Positions 54,411-64,000 of a stretch of 64,000 nucleotides of DNA are shown piece by piece (position 1 is the stretch's first letter; every line of letters starts with the position of its first letter). Made by a program: the position numbers and the translations under genes. Under the pieces are notes generated by a model. It saw only the letters and a program-made list of their open reading frames with translations, was not told the DNA's origin and searched no databases. The DNA lies in NCBI GenBank assembly GCA_047967505.1, contig CM106541.1. One strand, given 5' to 3'. The stretch is from Dipteris shenzhenensis. Taxonomy: Eukaryota > Polypodiophyta > Polypodiopsida > Gleicheniales.

Positions 54411-55708
54411 AATATGTAATAGTATGCATAACGGGGAATGCGTGAGAAAGAGTAGCAGCAGTGAGATGTGTAAGGATTGAGGCAAAGACTAGGCATGAGA
54501 GCACATCACAATTGAAGTAGACAAAGAGATAAAAGGCAAACAAGAACAAGTAGAAGTAAGGGGAGAACACACGCCACTAGCTTAGGCTGGCTAAGGTAAG
54601 AGGTGGCGTGCTAAGAGATAAGGCTCACCCAAGCAACTTGTGAAGGTTGGTTGCAAAAAGGGAAGGAGCCAAGGAGAGCTACCATGGATGCTAAGATGGG
54701 TGGGCCATGAAGGAATGCTAAGAGTAGAGTAGAAGTGGACAAGGGAGTCGAGAAGGGGGTTGCAAGAACCAACAAAGGGAAGCCTGACGTCTTGCAATGG
54801 AGCATAGAAGGCAATGAAATGGTTCAACGTAAGCTTGTTCCTCTAGAGGTGGTTCTTCATGTACGTGTCGACTAGGCAACGGCTCATGAAACGAGCTTAC
54901 TCAGAAGGAGAGGTTGTACGACGACATGTAAAAGCGGGGTTGCCATAAAAAAGAAAACAAAGCTACCATCGTACACCTATGGAAACAATAATGTGAGATA
55001 AATCACCACCCTCCCTTTTTGGGGGCTTTTAACTATTAGTTATCATTTTTCCCTCAAAAAAAAGAAGGGGAATTATTGATAGGTAATACACAAAATATTA
55101 TATTCTATTGTCACTTACATATTCGATTATTCTTTCTAGACCCGTGTAATTTTGGTAAACTTCAGTCAACCATTGTACTGTAGGCTGAATTAGATATTAC
55201 TGGAGTTGCTATTGAATAGCTTGCAAATTATAGTTGCTTCTTTGTGGTATAGATCTCTATTATCGCATTCTTTATCACATATAGGGAACGGCATCCATCA
55301 TTTAATACAAAAAGCATTTCATCCTTGATGTGCTCATGGTCATTCTAAAAGGTTAACTACATGGAAAGCATGGAAATGAGGGACAAAAAGAAGCAAAAGT
55401 AATTGAAATTCTTTCTTACTAGTTAGAGGGAGGGAGGGAGAGGAGGAGACAGGAGGAAAACACCGTTGTAGAATAAGTACTTACAATCGTGCAGTAATCT
55501 ATGCTTATTCCATCAGCAACTTTTAAGTAGTGGATTGAAAATATTTTACTCTCATGTGTTCCAATGTCCTCTAAAAGTGCAAATGCAACTATAGTAGATG
55601 GATATGGATCTGGGTTTCACAATAGCTCTTCTATTGGTGTGTTTTCATGAAATCTCAAGTCAATTATACATTGTGGAAATAGTGTAATAATTGTGCAAGC
55701 TGTTACTT
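54411..55708. other. Intergenic sequence
   Basis: No gene recognised. Open frames at 54591-54827 (-) overlap each other and lack motifs. Confidence 0.4.
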
Positions 55709-55966
55709 TCAATGTGAAGAACGAATCACATTTATCTCATTTGGCTTTTTTCTTAGCAATCCAGAATTCTCAATTCTCACATAGTCTCCCAGCCTAATTA
55801 GTTCCTCATATTTAGCAATGAGGTCTTTATCAAGTTGTAGTGTAATTGTTGTAAGACGATCTCTATCAGTTAAGTATGCTCTTATGTTGCGGTATGATGA
55901 ATTCTTGTTTTTGTCATACGTGCCATAACAATTTGAAATTTGGCCCTCAAATATCACTCTTTGCAT
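55709..55966 (-). pseudogene. OB-fold-like (RPA-like) fragment
   Basis: An 85-codon segment reads 'RNIRAYLTDRDRLTTITLQL' and 'ELIRLGDYVRIENSGLLRKK'. The 'L..GDYVRIENFG'-type ending resembles single-strand DNA-binding OB folds such as replication protein A. The similarity is short, so the call is tentative. RPA-like genes occur in plant Helitrons, but no Helitron ends were identified here. Confidence 0.3.
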
Positions 55967-56532
55967 GTTTGGATATGTCCTTTATCATTATAACTTGCAA
56001 ATCAGAAGCTTCTCTTTTTTGTGACTTGTTACTCAGTATTCTGTAAGTGCTTTCTACTCTTACATTGGCTGACTCAAAAGTTGTTGTTTGAGTAGCGTCT
56101 TTTCAAGACTAGTTGCTATTCTTTTCTCTACTATCTTTTATATTTGTTTTTCACCAATAGACATATTTGAGTGCTACACAAATATAATTTGTTTGCAACA
56201 TTTCAACAATTAATTTCTATTGAATAAAGAACATTTAGCCTACAACCCTCCACCAAAAAGTTCATTATATATTGGCAAGGATATATTAATTAATATTGCC
56301 GTTGCAAGTCAATTTCTAAAATGTTGCCTTTGAATATAGTTTAACCTATTGGGAAGTGAATTTTATTGCAATATATACAAATATAACATTGTTTGTATAA
56401 AAAGTACACAAAATTTCACCGTCTTATAGTCTTGATGCACTGTTAATAGAAATAAGGAGAAGCTCATCCATATGAGCTAAGTAGACATTAATGGTTAGAT
56501 CCCTTTGCCTCTTCCCATAAACTCCATTGTCT

Positions 56533-57653
56533 CTACAAGTTTTGCAAACCAAGTTTCTTACATAGCTCTATGCTCTCTTCATCATCAATGTCTTTGCAAA
56601 CAACATTGCCAAGCATGTAATCAATAGCACTCCTCTCTAATTGCACCTTCTTTGCTACCAACATATTTACTAGTGGAGCCATGAATAGATATTGCTGTTG
56701 TCTTGTAGTGCCATTCACTAATCCCCATACAGTTTTAAACGATTCGCAATTGACACTGTTGTATATTCGTAACACACATAGCTGTCAGAATCCTATGAAA
56801 GCCAAAGCCTCAATAATCTAATTGACATAATTCAATGCCATTAAGAGACCATGCAAGCAGCAGAGCTTTAGGAAATGCAATCTCTTCTTGTAGACCACAC
56901 AACCAAGTAAAAGCATTATACAACCAATGTGTAATAGCAACCAAACAATGAACAATAAGACAACGGATCCCCTAACCATGAAACACCGCTATGTCCCTCT
57001 ATACTTGGTATGGTTCCATCAAATGAAAGAGATAATTCACTTGTTCTTTGAAGATAAAGGGCTACTTGTCACACTATAATCCAATGCTTTGATGTGGAAA
57101 CATGCTTAAATCTTAATAACATGAAATCATAGTATAGCAAATCACGTCTATATAAAAAACCTAGGTATATTAACATCTCTAAAATTGGTGTATATTAACT
57201 AGCCTTTGCACCTCCTAGATCCGAAGAAGATATCAAGTTCCCTATATCTTCATCAGTTCTGATTTTAGCATGTCTACCATCATCAGGCCATTGCACCTTA
57301 ATATTTAGAAATCTATCCAAGGTATGATCATGTTCTAATCCTTGTGTATGATCTCAAAATTGGTGTTGAAGACTATGCAATTCTTCAACTATTGTGCTTA
57401 TCAAGAAGGTAGTTTCCTCTGTCCAAGATTTGTAGAAAGACAATTTCTCTTGACTAGGCATAATATCTCTTTCATATTTAGAGCATGGAAATTCATTCCA
57501 AACCCTTGTCAAGTGCAATAAAGTGTGTAAGAAATGTTCCAAAATGTTTTCATAAAGAACTAGCATAGCCGATCTAATTGAAGAAAAAGGTGTTAGAACT
57601 TGCAAATAATTCAAGCCATTAATAGATGTAGCAACCAAAGAGTTAAGTCTCAA
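56533..57653 (-). pseudogene. Coding remnants downstream of the kinase-like domain
   Basis: Three minus-strand protein-like segments: 57653-57354 ('VWNEFPCSKYERDIMPSQEK', 'STIVEELHSLQHQF'), about 57,330-57,215 ('VQWPDDGRHAKIRTDEDIGN') and 56775-56533 ('QYLFMAPLVNMLVAKKVQLE', 'DDEESIELCKKLGLQNL'). They have the same orientation as the kinase-like region and are probably later exons of that gene. Family unknown. Confidence 0.4.
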
Positions 57654-57885
57654 TATATGTTCTCAGAATGGATGCTAACAAACGTAAACACTATAATTAG
57701 CCAATGTTGCAGCCAACTCTTTCAATGATTGCATACAATTATCGAGGTCGATGATTTTTTATGAAAATAAACAAGAAGAAGTTTCTAGAGGCATTCGCTC
57801 CTTAGAGTCCAATCTAAGCATACCCACTGAGACATGTCTAATTAGGTTCATGTTAGCTGTCCAATCACCGTGGTGCAAGGGAACC

Positions 57886-58445
57886 TCAAGTTGAGGTGTA
57901 TTGTTTCACTACATAGTGACTGCACTTACAAAATTTTGATAATATCCAACTTAAGGAGTAGATATCTATTGTGATAGACCAGGGCCTCTTGGTTTTGCCA
58001 TCGTACACCTCAGGTGCCACCTGATGCTTATTGGCAAGTTTGAGCTTGTATTCCAAAGTCTTTTTAGGTGAGCATCTAGGTAACAAATTTCCTTTGAAAA
58101 TTCCTTTACAAGTTGCATGCCCCCAATCAAAAATACCAATTCGCACTTGTCCTCTAGGTGCATAATCCAAGAGAACGTTGCCATTTTGCAAATCATTGTG
58201 CAACCAACCTTGCTCATGCAAGCTTGCAAACCTAGACAAAGAGCGTAGGAAAGCTCTAGTGCAAAAGCAATAACTCAATGCATTTTATCAGAGTGCTAAC
58301 ATCTTGTCTACACCGATGTCACAACTCTTGCAGCCATTGAATGATTCATAGTGAAAGTTATACAATGTCCCCCCATTGAAGTATGGCATAAATGCCCAAT
58401 GTGAAGGACCATTGTCATAGCAAGCACTCGGACTAAGACACTGTG
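57886..58445 (-). pseudogene. Protein-kinase-like domain (decayed)
   Basis: A hinge-like 'WAFMPYFNGGTLYNF' (about 58,410-58,360) is followed, after stops near 58,290, by the catalytic lobe: 'SLHEQGWLHNDLQNGNVLL' with the HxDxxxxN loop at 58,200-58,177, 'IGIFDWGHAT' (DWG instead of DFG) at 58,128-58,120, 'KHQVAPEVYDG' (APE) and 'SITIDIYSLSWIL' (helix F aspartate). The catalytic residues are present, but two adjacent stop codons split the domain unless spliced out. The nearest family was not identified. Confidence 0.65.
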
Positions 58446-58582
58446 CTTTATTTGCATAGATTCATGTTTCATGAAGCTTATTAACTTTGTCTCTACATTT
58501 CCCCTGAAAGATTTGGAAACAAGACACCGAGTTCAATCTAAACCTACAACTCCTTGTATCTTTGTAAAAAAAAGTTACCCTT

Positions 58583-58783
58583 CTAAACCAACTTTGATCT
58601 TTTGGTCAATAAAGACGTTGTGCTATGTTTTATACAACCAAACAATGTATTTACTTGTTGAAGGTTCCTAGGAAAGTCATTCTCACTTTTACTATGGTAG
58701 GAATCACTGTTGGCTCTTTTCCACACCTTCTGCAGGAAGAGCAAGGTATTCTCAATATGTAGGGTTCCAAGGCTTTTTGTCAC
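58583..58783 (-). pseudogene. Exon remnant upstream of the kinase-like domain
   Basis: It begins after the acceptor CTGTAG at about 58,785 with 'VTKSLGTL' and continues to about 58,583. A related exon start ('VTTPSEPALEG') after an identical CTGTAG occurs at about 61,465, and both are preceded by purine-rich introns. This suggests tandem paralogous copies. Confidence 0.35.
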
Positions 58784-58929
58784 CTACAGATATATCGGTG
58801 TCATCATTTGTATATAAGTGTAGCTTAAGACCTCGGGTCATATTTCAATGAGAGACGTAGGCTTAAGAGTGGTAAGCAAACATAATGCATGCATGCGTGA
58901 AAGGAACGTGCATCATCATGGTTGGGGTA

Positions 58930-59400
58930 ATGAAGGCCTACACCTTCATTGGGGGTTTAAGGGTATACGAGGAGTTTTAAGGGTTAGAGGGAGGTTCATG
59001 GTTTAGAAGGAGATTCTAGGGTTTAGAAGAGGGTTCAGGGTTAGAAGAGGGTCCAGGGTTTAGAAGGGGTTTAAGGATTAGAAGGAGGATCCAATGTTCA
59101 GGGTAGAGTACATAGTGGAGAATTCGTCTCCCTCGTAGATCATGGAGGTCAAGGGTTGAGGGACTAAGGGTCTAGGGGGAGCATAGTAGTGGGAGAAGAA
59201 GAAGGTGTAAGAGCATGGGGGAGGAGGAGAAGGGAGGAGGAGGAAGGAGAAGAGGGAAGAGGAGGGAGGAGGAGAAGGGAGGAGGAGATGGAAGGAGGAG
59301 GAGGAGGAGGGAGGAGTTGGGAGGAGGAGAGGGAGAGGAAGGGTTCTAAGGTTGGAGGAGAGGGGAGGAGGAGTTGTAGGGTTAGGACATGCTTTTGGAC
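58930..59400. repeat. Purine-rich (GGA/AGAAGGG) repeat
   Basis: 'ggttcagggtttagaag.ggg'-type repeats to about 59,170 are followed by GGA/GAG runs to about 59,370. Open frames through it are composition artefacts. A similar tract lies at 61.6-62.2 kb. Confidence 0.85.
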
Positions 59401-59499
59401 ATGGAGTGCAAGGAAGCATAGACACTTAGAGACAATTGCTTGGAATACAAAAGCAGAGCTCAACACAATGCCCCTAAGAGTGTGGGCTTCATTCCATTA

Positions 59500-59960
59500 T
59501 GGGGTATTTATACAAGTTGGAGAGCTTCTCTCTTTGCATGTAGGAATTGTAAGACATTCTCTCTCTACATGTAGAACTTGCATATAGAAGTTTCATGTAG
59601 GAGTTGCAAGTTGCATGTTGCATGTAGGAAACTACATATAGGACTTGCATGTAGAACATGCATGTAGGAGTTGCATGTACAAACTGCATGTAGGAATCGT
59701 ATGTATTTATGGGGTATTTATACAAGTTGGAGAGCTTCTCTCTTTGCATGTAGGAATTGTAAGACATTCTCTCTCTACATGTAGAACTTGCATATAGAAG
59801 TTTCATGTAGGAGTTGCAAGTTGCATGTTGCATGTAGGAAACTACATATAGGACTTGCATGTAGAACATGCATGTAGGAGTTGCATGTACAAACTGCATG
59901 TAGGAATCATATGTAGAACTTGCATGTAGAACATGCATGTAGGAGTTGCATGTTGAGGAT
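59500..59960. repeat. 210-bp tandem duplication built from TGCATGTAG(G/A)A motifs
   Basis: 'ggggtatttatacaagttgg' occurs at 59501 and 59711, and the intervening sequence is almost identical. Each copy ends in many short 'gcatgtagga/gcatgtagaac' repeats, which continue to about 59,955. The long minus-strand open frame across it is a repeat artefact. Confidence 0.93.
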
Positions 59961-59962
59961 TC

Positions 59963-61375
59963 CTAAGAGATATTATTCCTAGCCTCATTCAAATACAAGC
60001 AAAGCTTTGCCACTACTCTACACACACATTTCGAGCTACCTAAGTCCATGTTGGCACAAAGACAACAATCACTCTGTAGATTTGTTGTGAAGGTTGGATG
60101 GTAGTAGATAGGCTCTTCTACACCCATCTTTGTCTTGGTCAATGAAATTACTTTGGCTTGGGCTACATGTGCCTTTTGTCTTGCCCATATAGCATTCCAA
60201 AGTGTTTGCTTTACATCTAAGAGAACAGTGCCATCAATGCAAACTTCATGTTGCTTGATATTTCCTATAATTGTTTTGACACGTTTTAGCAACTCAGTTG
60301 ACCAAACTTTTCCACTTATGACTTTCATTTGCATATAAATCATCAACATATCCTCTTGTTTACTCATTCTTTGCACGTTATTTCCCTTGAATACATGTCC
60401 ATGTGTGAAATAAGTAAAATCACCTCTCATTGTACAAGAGAAAATAAAAATTTCCATTCTTTTGCATCTGTTTAGTTTCCATGCCTACATATGCATGGTA
60501 AGATATGCATGGAACATCTAGGTGAACGTTAATGAATAACTAGGAATATACTAAAGAAATGCAAACAACATGTCACCTGATATTTCTTGTAATTTTTGTA
60601 ATATGTTTCAACAATTCAACTGACCAAACTTTGTGTTCCGGTTAAAACATATAACAAATTCTCATTGAGCCTAATCCCTTCAATTTCTAGTTCATCCATG
60701 TGCAAAATAACTAAAATCACTTCTCATTGCACAAAAGTAAACAAAATGTTCAATTCCTTTGCATCCATTTTAGTTTTCATGCCCACATATAGATTGCAAG
60801 ATATGCATCAAACATTTAGGCAAAACTTTAATGAATTATAAGGAATACACAATATACTTAAAACAAACAAGCTAACTATATGATTTGCATATGTGTCAAA
60901 GAAAAATCTTTTTAGTGCAACTCTTGTTGCAGGAGCAAAACATGGCTCATCCAAAAAAGTTTCCCTTGGAGTTAGAAGAGGACACAATGCATTATCATTG
61001 GAACCCTAGCATTAGCACATATCTATTACAGTAAAGGAACCTATTTTTTTCCTTAGGAAAATATGGCACAAGTTCATTTTGTCCTGTACCAAAATTTGGT
61101 GCTTCTTATCGTACATAACTATTACTAAGATCTATTGATGTAAGAGCTCCAAGATGGCACACATCAGCCATTACATCAAGTACCACTGGCCATACTAGTA
61201 TCCCACTCAAATGCACCACATTGAAAGTAAAGTATCTCCTTGTCTCGATTGTATTTCAAACAAGGGAAGCCTTCAACCAACTTCTCAACAATGATACATG
61301 TTAATCCGTCAAAACGTCCACCAAGGTCTTCATAAATTCCCTCAGCTCCAGGTAAAAGTTTAGACAAATCACAAA
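59963..61375 (-). pseudogene. Upstream exons of the kinase-associated gene (decayed)
   Basis: Two minus-strand segments: 61367-61176 ('LPGAEGIYEDLGGRFDGLTC', 'LVEGFPCLKYNRDKEILYFQ') and 60457-59963 ('VWSTELLKRVKTIIGNIKQH', 'LLDVKQTLWNAIWARQKAHV', a cysteine-bearing end). The part around 60,257-60,555 is duplicated in diverged form at 60,588-60,850. I do not recognise the family. The shared orientation suggests one gene with 55.7-58.8 kb. Confidence 0.4.
60257..60850. repeat. Diverged tandem duplication of about 330 bp
   Basis: 'tt.gac..gttttagcaactcagttgaccaaact' near 60,275 matches 'caacaattcaactgaccaaact' near 60,610. 'gcatc..tttagttt.catgcc.acatat' near 60,465 matches near 60,765. 'aagatatgcat...aca' near 60,500 matches near 60,800. 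Confidence 0.8.
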
Positions 61376-61599
61376 TGTCCCTTTCAGGTCAATGAGTATC
61401 TAGCAAACAGGTGTTGTCACTGTTTCCCTCAAGTGCAGGTTCCGAGGGTGTGGTCACCTACAGTCATGTCGTTGCCCATTGTACCATAGGTGTTCACAAG
61501 GGTAGCACAGGTCCTTGGGTCATGTTCCGGTTAGAGGTGTAGGCTAAAGCATGGAAAGTAGATCTCATGCGTGTGTGGTTGAGAAAGAGGGTTCAATCA

Positions 61600-62175
61600 T
61601 AATGATTGATGGAGGCTCTCGCCTCCATAGGAGTTCAAGGGTTGAGGGAATTTTAGGTTTTGAAAAGGGGACAGGGTTGAGAGAGCTATCTAGGAGTTCG
61701 AGGGTTCAGAGGAGGTTGCAACGTTTAGGAGAGTCCAAGGGCACAAGAGTTCAAGGGTTTAGGAGGGAATTTTAGGTTTCGGAAAGGGGACAGGGTTGAG
61801 AGAGCGATCTAGGAGTTCCAGGGTTCAGAGGGGGTTGCAGCGTTTAGGAGGAGTCCAAGGGTGAGGAGTGGAGAGCTAGTCTCCTTCGTGGTTTCAAGGG
61901 GTAAGGGTTGAGGAGGAGGGACAAGGAAGGAGGAGGAAGAGGGAGGAGAGAGGAGGTAGGAGGAGGAGGGAGGAGGGAGGAGGGAGGAGGAGGAGGGAGG
62001 GGGAAGGAGGTGGGAGGAGGAGAGGGAGAAGGAGGGTGGAGGAGGAGGAGGGAGGAGGATGGAGAAGGAGGGTGGAGGAGGAGGGAGGAGGATGGAGGAG
62101 GAGGGTGGAGCAAGAGGGAGGAGGAGGGAGGAGAAGATGGATAAGGAGGGAGGAGGAGGAGACAAGGGTAGGGAG
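61600..62175. repeat. Purine-rich tract with two units plus GGA minisatellite
   Basis: 'gggaattttaggttt.g.aaaggggacagggttgagagagc' occurs near 61,640 and 61,767, followed by a (GGA)n-type minisatellite (61,905-62,165). Open frames here are artefacts. Confidence 0.9.
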
Positions 62176-62210
62176 TGCAGGGGTAAGGGCATGCTAGAAC
62201 ACGAATAGTA

Positions 62211-62256
62211 ATGTGTTCCATGTATATTCCATGTGATTGCAATTAGTTATAAGTGG
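62211..62256 (+). repeat. Left arm of a 46-50 bp inverted repeat pair
   Basis: 'atgtgttccatgtatattcc' followed by 'atgtgattg' and 'ttataagtgg' is matched in reverse complement by 63,670-63,719 with few differences. The pair encloses about 1.4 kb without a recognised gene. Confidence 0.85.
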
Positions 62257-63669
62257 AAATAGCAATCAATGTGGGTTGAAGTTTGTGTGAGTTGATTTCA
62301 AATGACACATAGAACTTATATGACGAATGTTGCTTGGAACATTTAAGTTTACTTTGAACTATTATTTAGAAAGTCTAGTTGGATAGTACAAGAGTTGTAG
62401 CACCCATTCATCAGTGTTTTGCATTGACTTGTTGTTTGTTCTCTCAACAAAGAAACATGGTCTGAGTTGAAACACCAAACCCATTCGATAGATTGTGTCA
62501 GAGTTCTGTAATTCTTTCAGCACACTACTTCATTGAAGATTTACCCCACCTTTGATACTTGCCTAGTACAAAAATATTATCTTTTCACAAGGACAAGGTC
62601 TCTTGGGTCAAGAAAATGTTGCCATACTTAAACACCATTTCCATTATTTGTTCCATGGGCATTGTAAAGTGAGTGGACATACATTATTCATATATGGGTT
62701 ATAAAGTACCTTTCTTGGTGCATTGTCAAAGTCTATTTGTTGGCTACATGCCAAAGGAAAAGCTTAGGTTTTTGATGGTGTTGAGTGTGTGCTAGATGCT
62801 AGCCTTCCAAGAGTGAAATTGCTACTTAGTGTTAATAGAATTCAGCATTAAGGAAGACTTTATACAACATGAAGAAACCTCTTTTTGATACGCTCTTTTT
62901 AAAGTGCAAGATGTATTATTATAAAATGTTCTTTAAACAAGGAAAAATCTCATTTTCTAATATATACTTTACTATTCCAACTTGTAACATTTACATTACT
63001 AGCAGTTATATACAATCCATTCAATTAGAGTTTAGCCTTACATTCACAATGTTGTTGTAAATACAAAAACGTGAACGGACGTCGGGCCTTGTCTGGAAAT
63101 TCAAATGTCGTTACAAGTGAATAGCATGGAGTGGATTCTAGAAAGTGGACTATTGTTAACCTTGTGGCAAAAAGGATGAGAAGTGCAGTTTAGGACAACA
63201 ACTATGAGAGCATTGTGTGTATAGAGTAGTGGCGGTAAAGCTCCGCTTGTAATATCTTGAGCCTGAAAGATGGTATGATGAATCTTAAAGCATGAGGATA
63301 GCCAAAATCCTATCTAGAAAAGATCCAATCATACTTGCAAAATCAGGATCTAGAGAGAGAAATACTAAATCTAGAGAGAGAAATACTAAAAGCCTACACT
63401 TTTGGAGGTCCCCCCACTTTGTGTAGAGACCTAAAAGGTCCCCCCACTTTGTGTAGAGACCCAAAAGGTCCCCCCCAAAAGTGGAGGGAATTTTGTCCAA
63501 AAGGTCTCCTACAAAAGAGGTCCCACCACGGAGGTACCTAACGGATTGTGTAGAGACCAACATGTATAAATATCTCTCAATGGAATGAAGATCCCACTCT
63601 TTGGGGTGTAGTGTTCAAACTCACTATTGTGTTCATGTGATTGATCTCCATTGTGTCCATGGTCTCCTA
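62257..63669. other. Sequence between the inverted repeats, no gene recognised
   Basis: Mostly single-copy AT-rich sequence. Near the right end are small tandem duplications: a 22-bp unit at 63,348 ('tctagagagagaaatactaaa' twice) and a 38-bp unit at 63,400-63,470 ('ggtccccccactttgtgtag' twice). Confidence 0.5.
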
Positions 63670-63719
63670 CCACTTATAGCTCATTTCCAACAATCACATG
63701 GAATACACATGGAACACAT
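63670..63719 (-). repeat. Right arm of the inverted repeat pair
   Basis: 'ccacttatag' ... 'caatcacatggaatacacat' 'ggaacacat' is the reverse complement partner of 62,211-62,256. Confidence 0.85.
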
Positions 63720-63789
63720 AGCATGTTTATACAGACTCTACAAAGATATGAAGAGTCTAGAGATGGAGAGTCTACATCAAATTATCACA

Positions 63790-63925
63790 TGTGGTTCGAA
63801 TTCATGTACATACTTCATAAAGAAAACTTGTATGAAAACCCCACTGACTACTTCCATGTAGTTCGAATTCATGTACATACTCAAAAAGCAAACTTGTATG
63901 AAAACCCCACGGACTACTTCATGTC
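63790..63925. repeat. About 62-bp tandem duplication
   Basis: 'ttcgaattcatgtacatact' occurs at about 63,798 and 63,860, each followed by 'aaacttgtatgaaaacccca' and 'gactacttc'. Confidence 0.88.
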
Positions 63926-64000
63926 CCATTTGAGAAATTCCTTGTGAGAATAATCCAAAGCACATGAAATTCACATATGAATGTTGCAAGTGCATACAAA

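Noticed and set aside
59078-59587. Long open frames rich in Glu/Gly/Arg or Pro/Ser
   Set aside because: Produced by the GGA/GAG purine-rich repeat, which is stop-free in several frames.
59489-59938. 149-codon minus-strand frame with internal repeats
   Set aside because: Entirely the 210-bp tandem duplication with GCATGTAG units. The length of the duplication (210) is a multiple of 3, so the frame stays open by accident.
61809-62242. Proline/serine-rich open frames on the minus strand
   Set aside because: Same cause as at 59 kb: a GGA minisatellite read on the other strand.

Overview
This window looks like a repeat-dominated stretch of a large nuclear plant genome. The evidence is: Ty3/gypsy, Ty1/copia and LINE remnants, a Harbinger-like MITE, many CT/GT/GGA simple repeats, spliced gene fragments with GT-AG introns, an LTR primer-binding site of the plant initiator-Met tRNA type, and one intact-looking intron-containing gene with a plastid-type N-terminus. 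The species cannot be named from the sequence. The combination suggests a large-genome vascular plant, possibly a fern or other non-model lineage. No bacterial operons, CRISPR arrays, rRNA or tRNA genes were seen.

Layout. 1-3.14 kb: 3' part of a broken Ty3/gypsy pol (+), its LTR, then a primer-binding site and leader, so the LTR lies between two internal regions. 3.9-4.5 kb: tandem duplications. 4.7-6.1 kb: a decayed spliced coding sequence (-). 6.1-10.6 kb: a Ty1/copia element (-) with its 3' LTR. 11.9-13.5 kb: a decayed transposase-like gene (-) related to another at 38.6-39.8 kb (+). 13.5-15.5 kb: AT-rich tandem repeat and CT microsatellites. 16-18 kb and 35.5-37.3 kb: LINE remnants that share a diverged repeat. 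19.3-19.6 kb: a 34-bp tandem repeat. 25.6-28.75 kb: low-repeat sequence with candidate minus-strand exons, one of them a DNL-type zinc-ribbon C-terminus. 28.8-29.5 kb: a gag-like fragment and a MITE with TTA target duplication. 31-35.5 kb: decayed LTR-retrotransposon material ending in a short LTR inserted next to the LINE remnant.

The best gene is at 40,869-42,668 (+). It is a six-exon gene for a dipeptide (L-Ala-D/L-Glu-type) epimerase of the enolase superfamily, with all expected catalytic positions present. Downstream (43.7-50.2 kb, -) lies a nearly full-length but inactivated gypsy element with chromodomain. Its 3' LTR carries a striking array of about 17 short palindromes, many of them paired W-box-like TTGAC sites. 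51-54.5 kb holds minisatellites, a triplicated exon-bearing unit and GT repeats. 55.7-61.4 kb (-) contains pieces of a decayed multi-exon gene that includes a protein-kinase-like domain, interrupted by purine-rich and tandem repeats. The last 2 kb has a 46-50 bp inverted repeat pair and small tandem duplications.

Functionally, only the epimerase gene appears intact. The rest is a record of nested transposition, internal duplication and mutational decay.
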